Source of the DNA: Sphingobium sp. AP50
Lineage (GTDB): Bacteria > Pseudomonadota > Alphaproteobacteria > Sphingomonadales > Sphingomonadaceae
Direction: 5' to 3'
NCBI RefSeq assembly: GCF_900109095.1
Contig: NZ_FNYZ01000001.1
Coordinates: forward strand, 744,001-808,000
Length of the DNA: 64,000 nt
Within the stretch, counting starts at the first letter, position 1. Each line of letters begins with the position of its first letter. The notes beneath the pieces are model-generated. The model ran no database searches. It saw nothing but the letters and a program-made list of their open reading frames with translations, and was not told the DNA's origin. Made by a program: the position numbers and the translations under genes. This document shows, piece after piece, positions 17,481 to 26,429 of the stretch.

Positions 17481-17819
17481 TTAGCTGCCTTCACCCGGTT
17501 CGGGGGAGAAGAACTGCTCCAGCTTGTTCTCGACGCCGCTCATCGCGTCGGCATCGGCCGGGGCCTCGCCCTTGACCGTGATGTTGGGCCATTCCGCCGA
17601 ATATTTGGTGTTCAGCTCCAGCCATTTTTCAAGGCCGTTCTCGGTATCGGGCAGAATCGCCTCGGCCGGGCATTCGGGTTCGCACACGCCGCAGTCGATG
17701 CATTCGTTGGGATTGATGACCAGCATATTCTCACCCTCGTAGAAACAATCCACGGGGCAGACCTCGACGCAATCCATATATTTGCAGCGGATGCAGTTGT
17801 CGGTCACGACATAGGTCAT
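17481..17819 (-). CDS. fdxA: Ferredoxin FdxA (3Fe-4S/4Fe-4S)
   Basis: Soluble electron-transfer protein of 112 residues. The first cluster-binding segment is [18 protein letters not shown] and the second [16 protein letters not shown], the spacing of seven-iron FdxA ferredoxins; the C-terminal extension of about 45 residues ([14 protein letters not shown]) is also typical. Start MTYVVTDNC at 17819; the longer frame upstream is not conserved in style. Its own terminator follows. The electron partners are not shown by context. Confidence 0.95.
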   Translation of the reverse strand: MTYVVTDNCIRCKYMDCVEVCPVDCFYEGENMLVINPNECIDCGVCEPECPAEAILPDTENGLEKWLELNTKYSAEWPNITVKGEAPADADAMSGVENKLEQFFSPEPGEGS

Positions 17820-17964
17820 TGTCTGGGCACTCTTGACTTGGAAAAACGCGGCCCTGCTATGCCCGCCGCGCGCGAAGGTCAATGAGGATATTGTTGCCAG
17901 GGGTTTAGGGCTTGTTTGGTGCGAGCGACTCGCAATTTCGGGGTGGCATGAACGGGACTTGCGC

Positions 17965-18261
17965 TCACTCCCCGACCGTCAATTCCTCATAGCAGTCCTG
18001 CGCCTCGGCCGCCGCGCCGCGGCGGAGGGGTAAGGCGGTTACGCGGACCACGCGGACGGTGTCGCCATGGGGGAAGGTGATCAGATCGCCCGCGCGCACC
18101 GGGGCGTGGGCGCGCTCGATGCGGCGGCCGTTGAGGCGGATATGCCCGTCCTCGGCCAGTCTCTGTGCGGTCGAGCGACTCTTGCAGAGCCGCACGAACC
18201 ACAGAAATTTGTCGATGCGCAGGCTGGGGCCGTGGCCGGCGCCCGCGATCGGATCAGCCAT
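17965..18261 (-). CDS. S4-domain RNA-binding protein (HslR-like)
   Basis: A 98-residue protein built of one S4 domain ([19 protein letters not shown], then [10 protein letters not shown]) and a short basic tail. It resembles heat-shock protein 15 (HslR), which in E. coli binds stalled 50S subunits carrying nascent chains. The ATG at 18261 overlaps the end of the helicase gene by 8 bases (ATGGCTGA), so translation is coupled. Exact function in this organism is inference. Confidence 0.87.
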   Translation of the reverse strand: MADPIAGAGHGPSLRIDKFLWFVRLCKSRSTAQRLAEDGHIRLNGRRIERAHAPVRAGDLITFPHGDTVRVVRVTALPLRRGAAAEAQDCYEELTVGE

Positions 18262-21064
18262 TGCGGCCCAGCAGGTCGGCAAGGCCGGCAAAGGCGTTGT
18301 TGATGGGGGCAGGCGTGCTGCCCGCCGACGCCGGACGGGGCGAGCCGCCATCCTTGCCGGGGCGACGATTGCCGCCATTGGGCTTCGCGTCGCGCGACTG
18401 AGGGGCGCCACGCGCCTGCTGCCCCTGCGGACGGCCATGCTGCGGGCGATCGCTGCGCGCCTTCTGTCGGCCCTTGAACGCCCAGTTGGTGCCGGTGGCG
18501 ACCGGGGCGGCTTCGACGGGCACTTCGGCTGCTGCTGCGACTTCTTCGCCTTCTGCCGCTACAACCGGAACGGCCTCTGCTTCTGCGGTTTCAGCCGGGC
18601 TTTCCGGCGCGATCGGTTCGGGCGCAATCGGCTGCGGGGTGATCGGGCGGAAACCGGCGAGGCGCATCAGCGTCAGGAAGGAGGCTTCCGACAGGCCCAG
18701 AGACACGATCTGCGGGCTGGCATGGGTAAAGGCTTCGTTCTTCGCGATAGCTTCATGCGCGGCGCGGGCCATGCGTTCGGCCATGTCGATGCGCAGCATC
18801 TGCTCACCAAAGCCCCGGAAGCCCGCGATCCGCGCACCCATCTGTGCGGTCTTCTCGCCCGCCGGGATCAGCGTCAGGCCGGGGCCGGGCAGCGGCAGGC
18901 AGGGCTTGGCGATGCGCGCGGCCAGCAAGGCGGAACGCCAGCGTGCCGCGCCGGGCTTCAGCAGGCCATGATGATAAATGTCGAGCACGCCGATATCGAT
19001 GCCCGCCTTGCGCAGCAGATGGCGTTGTTCCTTGTCCAGATGGCCCAGCGCCGAATCGAGATCGGTGCGCGCGATCACGCCGCCGGCATCGCCCAACTGG
19101 GCAAAGACCGCGCGGACCACGGCGGGCACGGCCGGATCGGCGGCGCTTTCCGCCATCTTCACCAGCGGCAGCAGATGCTTCTGCTTCTGCGCGTCGAACC
19201 AGGTGGCGAGGCGGGCGAGAACCTGCTTCTGCACGTCCTGACCCAGGCTAAGTAACGCACGATCCAGCCGAATTTCGGGCGCGAGCAGGCTTGGCCCCGC
19301 CAGCAGAGAGGCCACGACCGTCTCTCCCCAGGCGATCCCCGGCGCCTGTCCCGCTTCGTCCAGCAGGGCGAAATCCGTATCCGCCGCTGCAATCAGTTCT
19401 TCAGCCTTCACTCGTAATACCTTTCCAAGGCGCCGTTCCGCGGCCGCCAGCAACATCTTTCGGTCCTGATGCCGCGTAGCGGGATCAACCGAGAATCGAA
19501 ATCCGTCAAGTCGTCCGATCGTCTCGCCATCGACGCAGACCGTCCCGTCCTGCTCCACCGTGACCGGCAGGGTGCTGGCATTCTGGCCGATATCGCGCAG
19601 CAGGACGGAGGTTCGCCGGTCCACGAAACGCTGCGTCAGTGCGGCGTGCAGGGCGTCGGACAGCTTTTCTTCCAGCGCGCGGGTGCGCTCGGCCATTTCG
19701 ACCGGATGGGCCAGCCAGTCGGGGCGATGGGCGATATAGGACCATGTGCGGGCGGCGGCGATCCGGCCGGACAATGTATCGATATCGCCCTGCACCGAAT
19801 CGAGCCGGGCCACTTGCTGCGCGAACCAGTCGCGCGGGATATGGCCGGTGCCTTCGGACAGGAAGCGCCAGATGCGGCTGACCATGCGGGCATGATGGTC
19901 CGCGCCCAGCTTCTGGAAGTCGGGCAGGCCGCATGCCGACCAGAGCCGCTCGACCTGCCGCTTGCCCTTCACCCGTTCGATCACCAGCGGATCGTCGGCC
20001 ATGCGGCGCAGCACCGCATGATCGACCGCTTCGGGCGCGGCGCGCAGTTGCGGCCGTTCCGGCTTCTGCTCCAGATCGAACAGCAGATGGTCGAGCCGGT
20101 CGGTACGCGGCGTACCGTTGCGCCAGAAAAGCTGCTCTACCGGGGGGAAGCGATGCGCCTCGATCGCCTCGATCTCTTCGGGCGTGAAGGCGGCGTCGCC
20201 ATCTTCATGGCCGAGGCTGCCGAAGGTGCCGTCCTTATGATGCCGCCCGGCGCGCCCGGCGATCTGCGCCATTTCGCTGACGGTCAGGCGGCGGCTGCGA
20301 CGGCCGTCGAATTTGCGCAGCGAGGCGAAGGCGACATGCGCGACGTCCAGATTGAGGCCCATGCCGATCGCGTCGGTCGCGACCAGATAGTCGACCTCGC
20401 CATTCAGGAACATCTGCACCTGGGAATTGCGGGTGCGGGGGCTGAGCGCGCCCATCACCACCGCCGCCCCGCCGCGAAACCGGCGCAGCATCTCGGCCAC
20501 GGCATAGACTTCCTCGGCAGAGAAGGCGACGATGGCAGACCGTTTGGGCAGGCGGGACAGTTTTTTTGCGCCAGCATAGCTCAATGTCGAAAAGCGCGGT
20601 CGGCCGACGATCTCCACGTCGGGCACCAACGCCTTGACCAGCTTGGCGATGCTGGCGGACCCCAGGATCATCGTTTCCTCGCGGCCTCGCGCGCGCAGCA
20701 GGCGATCGGTAAAGATATGGCCGCGTTCCGGGTCCGACCCCAGTTGCGCCTCGTCCAGCGCGACGAAGGCGAAATCCTCCTTCACGCTGCTTTCCCGGCC
20801 ACCGCCGATCGGCATCGATTCCGCTGTGCACAGGAAATAGCGGGCGCCCGGCGGCACGATCTTTTCCTCGCCGGTGATCAGGGCAACCAGTTGCGGCCCC
20901 TTGATCGCGACCACCCGGTCATAGACTTCGCGCGCCAGCAGGCGCAGCGGAAAGCCCATCATGCCGCTCGAATGGCCGCACATTCGCTCGACGGCGAGGT
21001 GCGTCTTGCCGGTATTGGTCGGTCCCAGGACGGCGGTGATGGAAGAACGGGCGAACTGGACCAT
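18254..21064 (-). CDS. SUV3-like superfamily 2 helicase
   Basis: ATP-dependent helicase of the SUV3/MgpS-like group, likely acting on RNA; 936 residues. Walker A is AVLGPTNTGKTHLAVERM near the N terminus, Walker B FVALDEAQLG, and motif VI QIAGRAGRH. A long helical C-terminal region follows, ending in a low-complexity Ala/Glu/Pro stretch and a basic Arg/Gln/Gly tail that may bind nucleic acid. I chose the ATG at 21064 (MVQFARSSITAVLG), with AGGCGG upstream; an ATG 38 codons earlier (21178) is possible but lacks a clear ribosome-binding site. It is the first gene of the helicase-S4 pair and is divergent from the M23 peptidase gene. Confidence 0.9.
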   Translation of the reverse strand: MVQFARSSITAVLGPTNTGKTHLAVERMCGHSSGMMGFPLRLLAREVYDRVVAIKGPQLVALITGEEKIVPPGARYFLCTAESMPIGGGRESSVKEDFAFVALDEAQLGSDPERGHIFTDRLLRARGREETMILGSASIAKLVKALVPDVEIVGRPRFSTLSYAGAKKLSRLPKRSAIVAFSAEEVYAVAEMLRRFRGGAAVVMGALSPRTRNSQVQMFLNGEVDYLVATDAIGMGLNLDVAHVAFASLRKFDGRRSRRLTVSEMAQIAGRAGRHHKDGTFGSLGHEDGDAAFTPEEIEAIEAHRFPPVEQLFWRNGTPRTDRLDHLLFDLEQKPERPQLRAAPEAVDHAVLRRMADDPLVIERVKGKRQVERLWSACGLPDFQKLGADHHARMVSRIWRFLSEGTGHIPRDWFAQQVARLDSVQGDIDTLSGRIAAARTWSYIAHRPDWLAHPVEMAERTRALEEKLSDALHAALTQRFVDRRTSVLLRDIGQNASTLPVTVEQDGTVCVDGETIGRLDGFRFSVDPATRHQDRKMLLAAAERRLGKVLRVKAEELIAAADTDFALLDEAGQAPGIAWGETVVASLLAGPSLLAPEIRLDRALLSLGQDVQKQVLARLATWFDAQKQKHLLPLVKMAESAADPAVPAVVRAVFAQLGDAGGVIARTDLDSALGHLDKEQRHLLRKAGIDIGVLDIYHHGLLKPGAARWRSALLAARIAKPCLPLPGPGLTLIPAGEKTAQMGARIAGFRGFGEQMLRIDMAERMARAAHEAIAKNEAFTHASPQIVSLGLSEASFLTLMRLAGFRPITPQPIAPEPIAPESPAETAEAEAVPVVAAEGEEVAAAAEVPVEAAPVATGTNWAFKGRQKARSDRPQHGRPQGQQARGAPQSRDAKPNGGNRRPGKDGGSPRPASAGSTPAPINNAFAGLADLLGRNG

Positions 21065-21287
21065 TGTGCCGCCTATGTCGGGCAGGACGCGCCGGGGAGC
21101 AAGGAGATTTCCATGTTCCGCCCGATATGCCGTGCCCGTCGGGCCACCGGCACGGTTCGTCGCACCAATCGCCGTCATCGCATCGTCTTTATTTGACTTT
21201 AACCCTGTGTGTTCACAACAGTCCCACCACGCATGGCGCGGGGGACGTTGCCGGTGCGGCAATGAAAAAGCCTTAAGGGTCGCGGGT

Positions 21288-22814
21288 TTGTTTCAGGATA
21301 GTCAGTTCGGATCGCAGCAGGGCGGTGCACCCGTATCCCTGTGGCTGGCCGATTCGCTCGCCCGCACGCCGGTAACGCCGCAGGACTGGCGCAGCCGGTT
21401 GCGCGACTGGGCGGACGAGGTGGAACTGGTTCCGGACCTCGGCCAGCGCATCGGCAGCCTCACCTGGTTCCGTGGCCTTGCCACCTGTTTTGGCCTGTGC
21501 GCCACAGCCCTTTATCTGTCTCCCGGTTTCCAGCCGGTGCCCGGCGCGCCCGGCCCGCAACTGAGCGACGCGCAATATGACGAAGTGCGCAGCCAGATGA
21601 TCACGCCGCTGGCGCTGGGCGCGGACAGCGGCCATCGCATGGGGCCGACCGACGCGGTCCAGCCGCTGCGCGAAACGCCCGAAAGGCCGCAGATCGAGTT
21701 GAATGCGCAGGTCGGTAGCAGCGACAGCCTGCCCCGCGCTTTGTCGCGCGCCGGTGTCAGCAGTGGTGACGTCTCCACCGTAATGGCGATGGTCAGTGGC
21801 GACATTGACGGCGGGGTAAAGCCCGGCACGCGGCTCGATATCCTATTGGGTCGCCGCGCCAGCCGGGATCGGCCGCGCCCGCTCGACAGGCTGGCCTTCC
21901 GCGCGCGGCTGGACCTGAGCGTCGAACTGACGCGGGCCGGTGGCGTGCTGTCGGTCAAGCGCATCCCGATCCGGGTCGACAATACGCCGCTGCGCATTCA
22001 GGGCGTGGTCGGCGACAGCATCTATCGCTCGGCCCGTGCGGCGGGCGCGCCGCCCAGTGCGGTGCAGGCCTTCCTGCGGGTGATCGCGCAGCAGGTCGAT
22101 CTGGGCAGCATCGCGGCGGGCGACCGCTATGACATCGTCACCGACTATCATCGCGCCGAAACCGGCGATGTGGAAGTGGGCGAGTTGCTCTATGCGGGGC
22201 TGAAGCGAGCGCGGGGCAAGTCCGTCGACATGCTCAAATGGACGAAGGATGGTCGCACCGAATGGTTCGAGGCGTCGGGTGTGGGCGAGCGGCGTGGCGT
22301 GCTGACCTCACCGGTGGCCGGGCGCATGTCCTCCACCTTCGGCATGCGGCGCCACCCGATCCTGGGCTATACCCGCATGCATGCCGGCGTCGATTTCGCG
22401 GCCCGCTATGGCTCGCCCATCTATGCCGTGACCGACGGCGTCATTTCCTATGCCGGGCGCCATGGCGGCCATGGCAATTATGTCCGCATCGAACATGGCG
22501 GCGGCCTCGCCACCGGCTATGCCCATATGAGCCGCATCGCGGCTGCGCCGGGCCAGCGGGTGCGCCGGGGTCAGGTGATCGGCTATGTCGGGTCGACCGG
22601 CCTGTCGACCGGTCCGCATCTCCATTATGAGCTGTATCGCAACGGGCAGGTGGTCAATCCGCTGTCGGTGAAGTTCACCACCACGGCCCAGCTGGCAGGT
22701 GGCGAACTGGCCGCCTTCCGCGCGAAACTGGCGCAATATCAGGGGCTGCGTGTGGGGATGCACGGCAGCTCCGCACAAAAGACCCCGGCTGCCCCGGTGG
22801 CACAGGGCAAATAA
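21288..22814 (+). CDS. M23 family metallopeptidase (cell-wall endopeptidase)
   Basis: Membrane-anchored or periplasmic zinc peptidase of the LytM/M23 family, cutting peptidoglycan cross-links or activating other hydrolases; 508 residues. No in-frame ATG exists near the beginning; the TTG at 21288 (FQDSQFGSQQGGAP) has TAAGGG 9 bases upstream and is my choice. A hydrophobic stretch (GLATCFGLCATALYLSPGF) lies near residue 55, a middle domain follows, and the C-terminal peptidase domain has both metal-binding motifs intact: HAGVDFAARYG and GPHLHYELYRNG. That distinguishes it from degenerate EnvC-like activators. It is divergently transcribed from the helicase. Confidence 0.88.
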   Translation: MFQDSQFGSQQGGAPVSLWLADSLARTPVTPQDWRSRLRDWADEVELVPDLGQRIGSLTWFRGLATCFGLCATALYLSPGFQPVPGAPGPQLSDAQYDEVRSQMITPLALGADSGHRMGPTDAVQPLRETPERPQIELNAQVGSSDSLPRALSRAGVSSGDVSTVMAMVSGDIDGGVKPGTRLDILLGRRASRDRPRPLDRLAFRARLDLSVELTRAGGVLSVKRIPIRVDNTPLRIQGVVGDSIYRSARAAGAPPSAVQAFLRVIAQQVDLGSIAAGDRYDIVTDYHRAETGDVEVGELLYAGLKRARGKSVDMLKWTKDGRTEWFEASGVGERRGVLTSPVAGRMSSTFGMRRHPILGYTRMHAGVDFAARYGSPIYAVTDGVISYAGRHGGHGNYVRIEHGGGLATGYAHMSRIAAAPGQRVRRGQVIGYVGSTGLSTGPHLHYELYRNGQVVNPLSVKFTTTAQLAGGELAAFRAKLAQYQGLRVGMHGSSAQKTPAAPVAQGK

Positions 22815-22854
22815 GCCGCTTTTCGCCTGTCATCCGCTCGGCTAGGGCGCTGGC

Positions 22855-23637
22855 ATGACTGGTTCCGTTACCGCCATCCTGCTTGCTGGCGCCCGCCCGA
22901 TTCCCGATCCGCTGGCGCAGGCCGCGGGCGTTGCGGTCAAGCCGCTGGTGCCGGTGGGCGGGGAGCCGATGATCAACCGCCCGGCGCGCGCGCTGCTGGC
23001 GCATCCGGCGATCGGGCGGGTGATAGTCCTGACCCAGCGGCCCGACCTGTTTGCGGCCGATCCTGCGACGGGCTGGCTGGCGGCCGATCCGCGCGTGCGG
23101 TTCGAAACCGGTGGGCAGGGGATCGCCTCGTCGCTGCTGGCGCTGCTGGAAAAAGGCGACCTGCCTTTCCCGATCCTTCTGACCACGGCCGATCATGTGC
23201 TGCTGGACGCCAAGATGCTCGACCAGTTCGTCGCCGAAGCGACCGGCGCGGACATCGCCGTCGCCATGGTGGAGCGGGAAACGCTGCTGGCGCGCTATCC
23301 GGGATCACGCCGGACATGGCTCAAATTCCGCGATGGCTGGTGGTCGGGCGCGAACATCTTCTGGTTCGGCAGCGACAAGGCCCGCCGGGTCATCGCCCTG
23401 TGGCAGGAGGTGGAGCAGGACCGCAAGAAGGGCTGGAAGATCCTGGCCGCCTTCGGGCCGTTCGCATTGCTGGGGGCGCTGCTGCGTATCCTGACGCTGC
23501 GCGGCGGCATCGCGCGGATCGGTCGCAAATTCGGCCTGACCGCGCGACTGGTGGCAATGGACAGCCCGGAAGCCTGCATCGATGCGGACAAGCCGGACGA
23601 TGTCACGCTGATCGAATCGATTTTGGCGCGGCGATAA
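22855..23637 (+). CDS. Nucleotidyltransferase family protein (MobA-like NTP transferase fold)
   Basis: A 260-residue protein with an N-terminal glycosyltransferase-A/NTP-transferase fold: VTAILLAGARPIP, KPLVPVGGEPMI and the metal-binding-region TTADHVLL. The C-terminal part carries basic and hydrophobic residues (GPFALLGALLRILTLRGG) that may associate with membrane. The family includes MobA, IspD and sugar-nucleotide transferases; the motifs are not specific enough to name a substrate. It follows the M23 gene by 40 bases on the same strand and ends before a short repeat. Confidence 0.75.
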   Translation: MTGSVTAILLAGARPIPDPLAQAAGVAVKPLVPVGGEPMINRPARALLAHPAIGRVIVLTQRPDLFAADPATGWLAADPRVRFETGGQGIASSLLALLEKGDLPFPILLTTADHVLLDAKMLDQFVAEATGADIAVAMVERETLLARYPGSRRTWLKFRDGWWSGANIFWFGSDKARRVIALWQEVEQDRKKGWKILAAFGPFALLGALLRILTLRGGIARIGRKFGLTARLVAMDSPEACIDADKPDDVTLIESILARR

Positions 23638-23641
23638 TCTC

Positions 23642-23671
23642 CGTCATTGCTTCGCTGCGCTCGCAATGACG
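23642..23671. repeat. Short derivative of palindromic repeat family A
   Basis: Thirty bases: CGTCATTGC joined directly to TTCGCTGCGCTCGCAATGACG. It equals the 70-bp family A element with its central 40 bases missing, and lies between the convergent nucleotidyltransferase and rnhA genes. Confidence 0.75.
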
Positions 23672-23680
23672 AAGTTGAAG

Positions 23681-24127
23681 TTACTTCCGAAAACTCTCCG
23701 CCGCGGCGCAGGCGAGCTTGTCGGCGCGTTCATTTTCCGGGTGGCCGGCATGGCCCTTCACCCATTGCCATGTCACCTTGTGGCGCGCGGCCGCCTTCAC
23801 CAGCGCCTGCCAGATTTCGACATTCTTCACCGGCTTGTTGTCGGCGGTCTTCCAGCCGCGCTTCTGCCAGCCGAAAATCCATTTGGTGATGCCGTCCATC
23901 ACATATTTGCTGTCGGTATAAAGCGTCACCTGACAGGGCTTCTTGAGCGTATTGAGCGCTTCGACCGCCGCCATCATTTCCATGCGGTTGTTGGTGGTCT
24001 GTGCTTCGCCGCCGGAAATTTCCTTTTCCGTGTCGCCAAAGCGCAGCACGGCGCCCCAGCCGCCGGGGCCAGGATTGCCCTTGCACGCGCCGTCGGTGAA
24101 AATGTCTACGGTGGGGAGGTCGGTCAT
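23681..24127 (-). CDS. rnhA: Ribonuclease HI
   Basis: Endonuclease that degrades the RNA strand of RNA-DNA hybrids (R-loops, Okazaki primers); 148 residues, normal length. Metal-binding carboxylates are visible in [19 protein letters not shown], in [12 protein letters not shown] and in [15 protein letters not shown], with the last near [12 protein letters not shown]. It is the last gene of the minus-strand group ispH-thrB-rnhA, an order seen in many alphaproteobacteria, but here palindromic repeats lie in the two gaps between these genes. Confidence 0.97.
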   Translation of the reverse strand: MTDLPTVDIFTDGACKGNPGPGGWGAVLRFGDTEKEISGGEAQTTNNRMEMMAAVEALNTLKKPCQVTLYTDSKYVMDGITKWIFGWQKRGWKTADNKPVKNVEIWQALVKAAARHKVTWQWVKGHAGHPENERADKLACAAAESFRK

Positions 24128-24148
24128 ATTTGAGAATGCCTCTATCTC

Positions 24149-24226
24149 CGTTCGCCCTGAGCCTGTCGAAGGGCCGCACTTCTTTCCGAAGAAAGGGCGG
24201 GGCTTCGACAGGCTCAGCCCGAACGG
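24149..24226. repeat. Palindromic repeat, family C (copy 1)
   Basis: Inverted repeat: CGTTCGCCCTGAGCCTGTCG on the left, GACAGGCTCAGCCCGAACGG on the right, with a GAAAG-containing loop. It lies between the thrB stop and the rnhA start. The sister copy is at 27085. This TTCGACAGGCTCAG core is a widespread intergenic repeat in proteobacteria. Confidence 0.75.
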
Positions 24227-24232
24227 GCTATA

Positions 24233-25210
24233 TTATTGTCCCAGCAATGCCGCCGGGTCGGCCTTGGCGTAGAAGTCCAGCCGGCGCAGATAGGCGAGCG
24301 GGTCCTTGCGCGTCACCAGCGCATCGGCGGGCGTGTTGATCCAGTCATAGGCGCGCGTCAGCAGGAAGCGCAGCGCCGCACCCCGGCAGAGAATCGGGAA
24401 GGCAGCCCGTTCCGCCGCGCTTAGCCCATGCGCCTGCGTATAGCCTGCGCCGATCGCCACGGCGCGATCGCCATGCCAGATCGCGCCATCATTGCTGAAG
24501 CACCAGGCGCTATGGGTGACGGCCAGATCATAGGCGCGGATATCGGTGCAACTGAAGTAGAAGTCGATGAGGCCCGTCACGTCCTCGCCCAGCATCAGCA
24601 CATTGTCGGGGAAGAGGTCGGCATGGATGACGCTGCGGGGCAGGTCGGCGGGCCAATGGGCGTCAAGAAACGCCAGTTCTTCCGCCACCCGCGCGCCAAG
24701 GCCCGGTTCGATCTGGTCGAAATCCTCGCCGCATTTGGCGGCCAGTGCGTGCCAGCCGGCAATGTCGAGCGCATTGCGCCGCTCGCCCGCAAAGCCCTGT
24801 GCCGCCTTGTGCAATTCGCCCAGCGCCACGCCGGCCGCGCGCGCCTGTCCCGGCGTCGGTTCGGTCACGCTAATGCCGGTCAGAAATTCGATCAGGCAGG
24901 CGGGGCGACCCGAAAGCTGCTGGAGTCGCTTACCCTCCCGATCGGCGATGAAGCGGGGGACGAGGCAGCCGCGCGCGCCCAGATGGTCGAGCAGGTCCAT
25001 GAAGAAGGGCAGGTCCGCCTCATCCACCCGTTTTTCATAGAGGGTCAGGATATAGCGATGACCCTTGCCATCGACACCGGTGGTTTCCAGCAGATAATTG
25101 CTGTTCTCCACCCCTTCGGCAATGCCCTTGGCCGATACCAGCCGACCGGCATCATAGCGAAGGAGGAATGCGTCAATCTCTTCGGCGGGGACGTGGGTGT
25201 AGACGGCCAT
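24233..25210 (-). CDS. thrB: Homoserine kinase, APH-fold type
   Basis: Phosphorylates L-homoserine for threonine synthesis; 325 residues. This is the aminoglycoside-phosphotransferase-like ThrB found in alphaproteobacteria and pseudomonads, not the GHMP-type ThrB of E. coli. Seen are the N-terminal lobe with GIAEGVENSNYLLET, the catalytic loop VIHADLFPDNVLM and the metal-binding GLIDFYFSC. Neighbours ispH and rnhA support the assignment, as the three recur together. Broader APH-family kinases are the alternative, but the N-terminal VYTHVPAEEIDAFL and length fit ThrB. Confidence 0.93.
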   Translation of the reverse strand: MAVYTHVPAEEIDAFLLRYDAGRLVSAKGIAEGVENSNYLLETTGVDGKGHRYILTLYEKRVDEADLPFFMDLLDHLGARGCLVPRFIADREGKRLQQLSGRPACLIEFLTGISVTEPTPGQARAAGVALGELHKAAQGFAGERRNALDIAGWHALAAKCGEDFDQIEPGLGARVAEELAFLDAHWPADLPRSVIHADLFPDNVLMLGEDVTGLIDFYFSCTDIRAYDLAVTHSAWCFSNDGAIWHGDRAVAIGAGYTQAHGLSAAERAAFPILCRGAALRFLLTRAYDWINTPADALVTRKDPLAYLRRLDFYAKADPAALLGQ

Positions 25211-25235
25211 GTCAAATAATCTTCATCTTGAGTGT

Positions 25236-25305
25236 CGTCATTGCGAGCGTAGCGAAGCAATCCATCATCGCGCCATTGGATTGCTTCGCTACGCTCGCAA
25301 TGACG
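25236..25305. repeat. Palindromic repeat, family A (70 bp)
   Basis: Perfect inverted repeat with 28-base arms (left arm starts CGTCATTGCGAGCGTAGCGA) and a 14-base loop. It sits in the gap between ispH and thrB, where it could form a strong RNA hairpin in their joint transcript. Identical arms occur at 39029 and near-identical ones at 63678. Confidence 0.9.
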
Positions 25306-25329
25306 GATATCTACATGCGTAGGGCGCGG

Positions 25330-26289
25330 TTACGCCGTTTCCAGTCCGCGGGGCAATTTGAAGGCGATATTTTCCTGCGCCGTTTCCACCTGCTGCTCGT
25401 TGACCGTGAAGCGTTCGCCGATCTTCGCCACCACTTCGCGCACCAGCACTTCAGGAGCGGAGGCGCCGGCAGTCAGGCCCAGCGTCTTCACCCCGTCCAG
25501 CCAGGCGAAATCAATCTCCTCGGCGCGCTGGATCAGGCGGGCAGGGGTGCCCTCCCGCTCGGCGACCTCGACCAGCCGCAGCGAATTGCTGCTGTTGGGC
25601 GCGCCGATCACATAGACAGCGTCGCATTGCGCGGCGATCGCCTTGACGGCGGTCTGGCGGTTGGACGTGGCGTAGCAGATATCCTCGCCCTTGGGCGCGG
25701 CGATGGTCGGGAATCGGCGCTCCAGCGTGGCGACGATCGCGGCGGTATCGTCCACCGACAGCGTAGTCTGCGTCAGGAAGGCGAGATTGTCGGGATCGGC
25801 AGGGGTGAAAGCCTCGGCATCCTCGACCGTTTCGATCAGGCTCATCGTCCCTTCGGGTACCTGACCGAATGTGCCGATCACCTCCGGATGCCCCTTATGT
25901 CCGATGAACAAGATGTGCCGTCCGGCATCGACCTGTCGTTCGGCCTGACGATGGACCTTGCTCACCAGCGGGCAGGTGGCGTCCAGATAGTCCAGGCCGC
26001 GCTGTTCCGCCTTGGCCGGTACCGCCTTGGGCACGCCATGGGCGGAAAAGACCACCGGCACGCCATCGGGCACCTGATCCAGTTCCTCGACAAAGATTGC
26101 GCCCTTGGCCTTCAGACTGTCGACCACGAACTTGTTATGGACGATTTCATGGCGGACATAGACGGGCGCGCCATATTTCTCGATCGCCCGCTCCACGATG
26201 ATGATGGCGCGGTCGACCCCGGCGCAGAATCCGCGCGGGGCGGCGATCAAAAGGGTCATCGGCGGCAGGGTGGCGGGCGCGTCGGTCAT
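25330..26289 (-). CDS. ispH: 4-hydroxy-3-methylbut-2-enyl diphosphate reductase
   Basis: Last step of the MEP isoprenoid pathway: the 4Fe-4S enzyme converting HMBPP to IPP and DMAPP; 319 residues. The three cluster cysteines are in [25 protein letters not shown] and [11 protein letters not shown]; the substrate-binding [11 protein letters not shown] and the HGVP loop are present. First gene of the ispH-thrB-rnhA group, divergent from the lipoprotein gene at 26430. Confidence 0.97.
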   Translation of the reverse strand: MTDAPATLPPMTLLIAAPRGFCAGVDRAIIIVERAIEKYGAPVYVRHEIVHNKFVVDSLKAKGAIFVEELDQVPDGVPVVFSAHGVPKAVPAKAEQRGLDYLDATCPLVSKVHRQAERQVDAGRHILFIGHKGHPEVIGTFGQVPEGTMSLIETVEDAEAFTPADPDNLAFLTQTTLSVDDTAAIVATLERRFPTIAAPKGEDICYATSNRQTAVKAIAAQCDAVYVIGAPNSSNSLRLVEVAEREGTPARLIQRAEEIDFAWLDGVKTLGLTAGASAPEVLVREVVAKIGERFTVNEQQVETAQENIAFKLPRGLETA

Positions 26290-26429
26290 GCCTGCCGCTT
26301 AGGCCAATGTCGGCCCGGATGAAAGGGCCAAGAGGAAAGCCGCCTCCTTCCGGTTGCTTCGGACGTGGGGGATGGATAAGGAAGCGCAGAGCGTCTGGTC
26401 ATGTGGGCTTTGCGAAGGATTATCTGCTG

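Noticed and set aside
20961-21287. Upstream extension of the M23 peptidase frame
   Set aside because: It lies over the start of the divergent helicase gene and is not protein-like.
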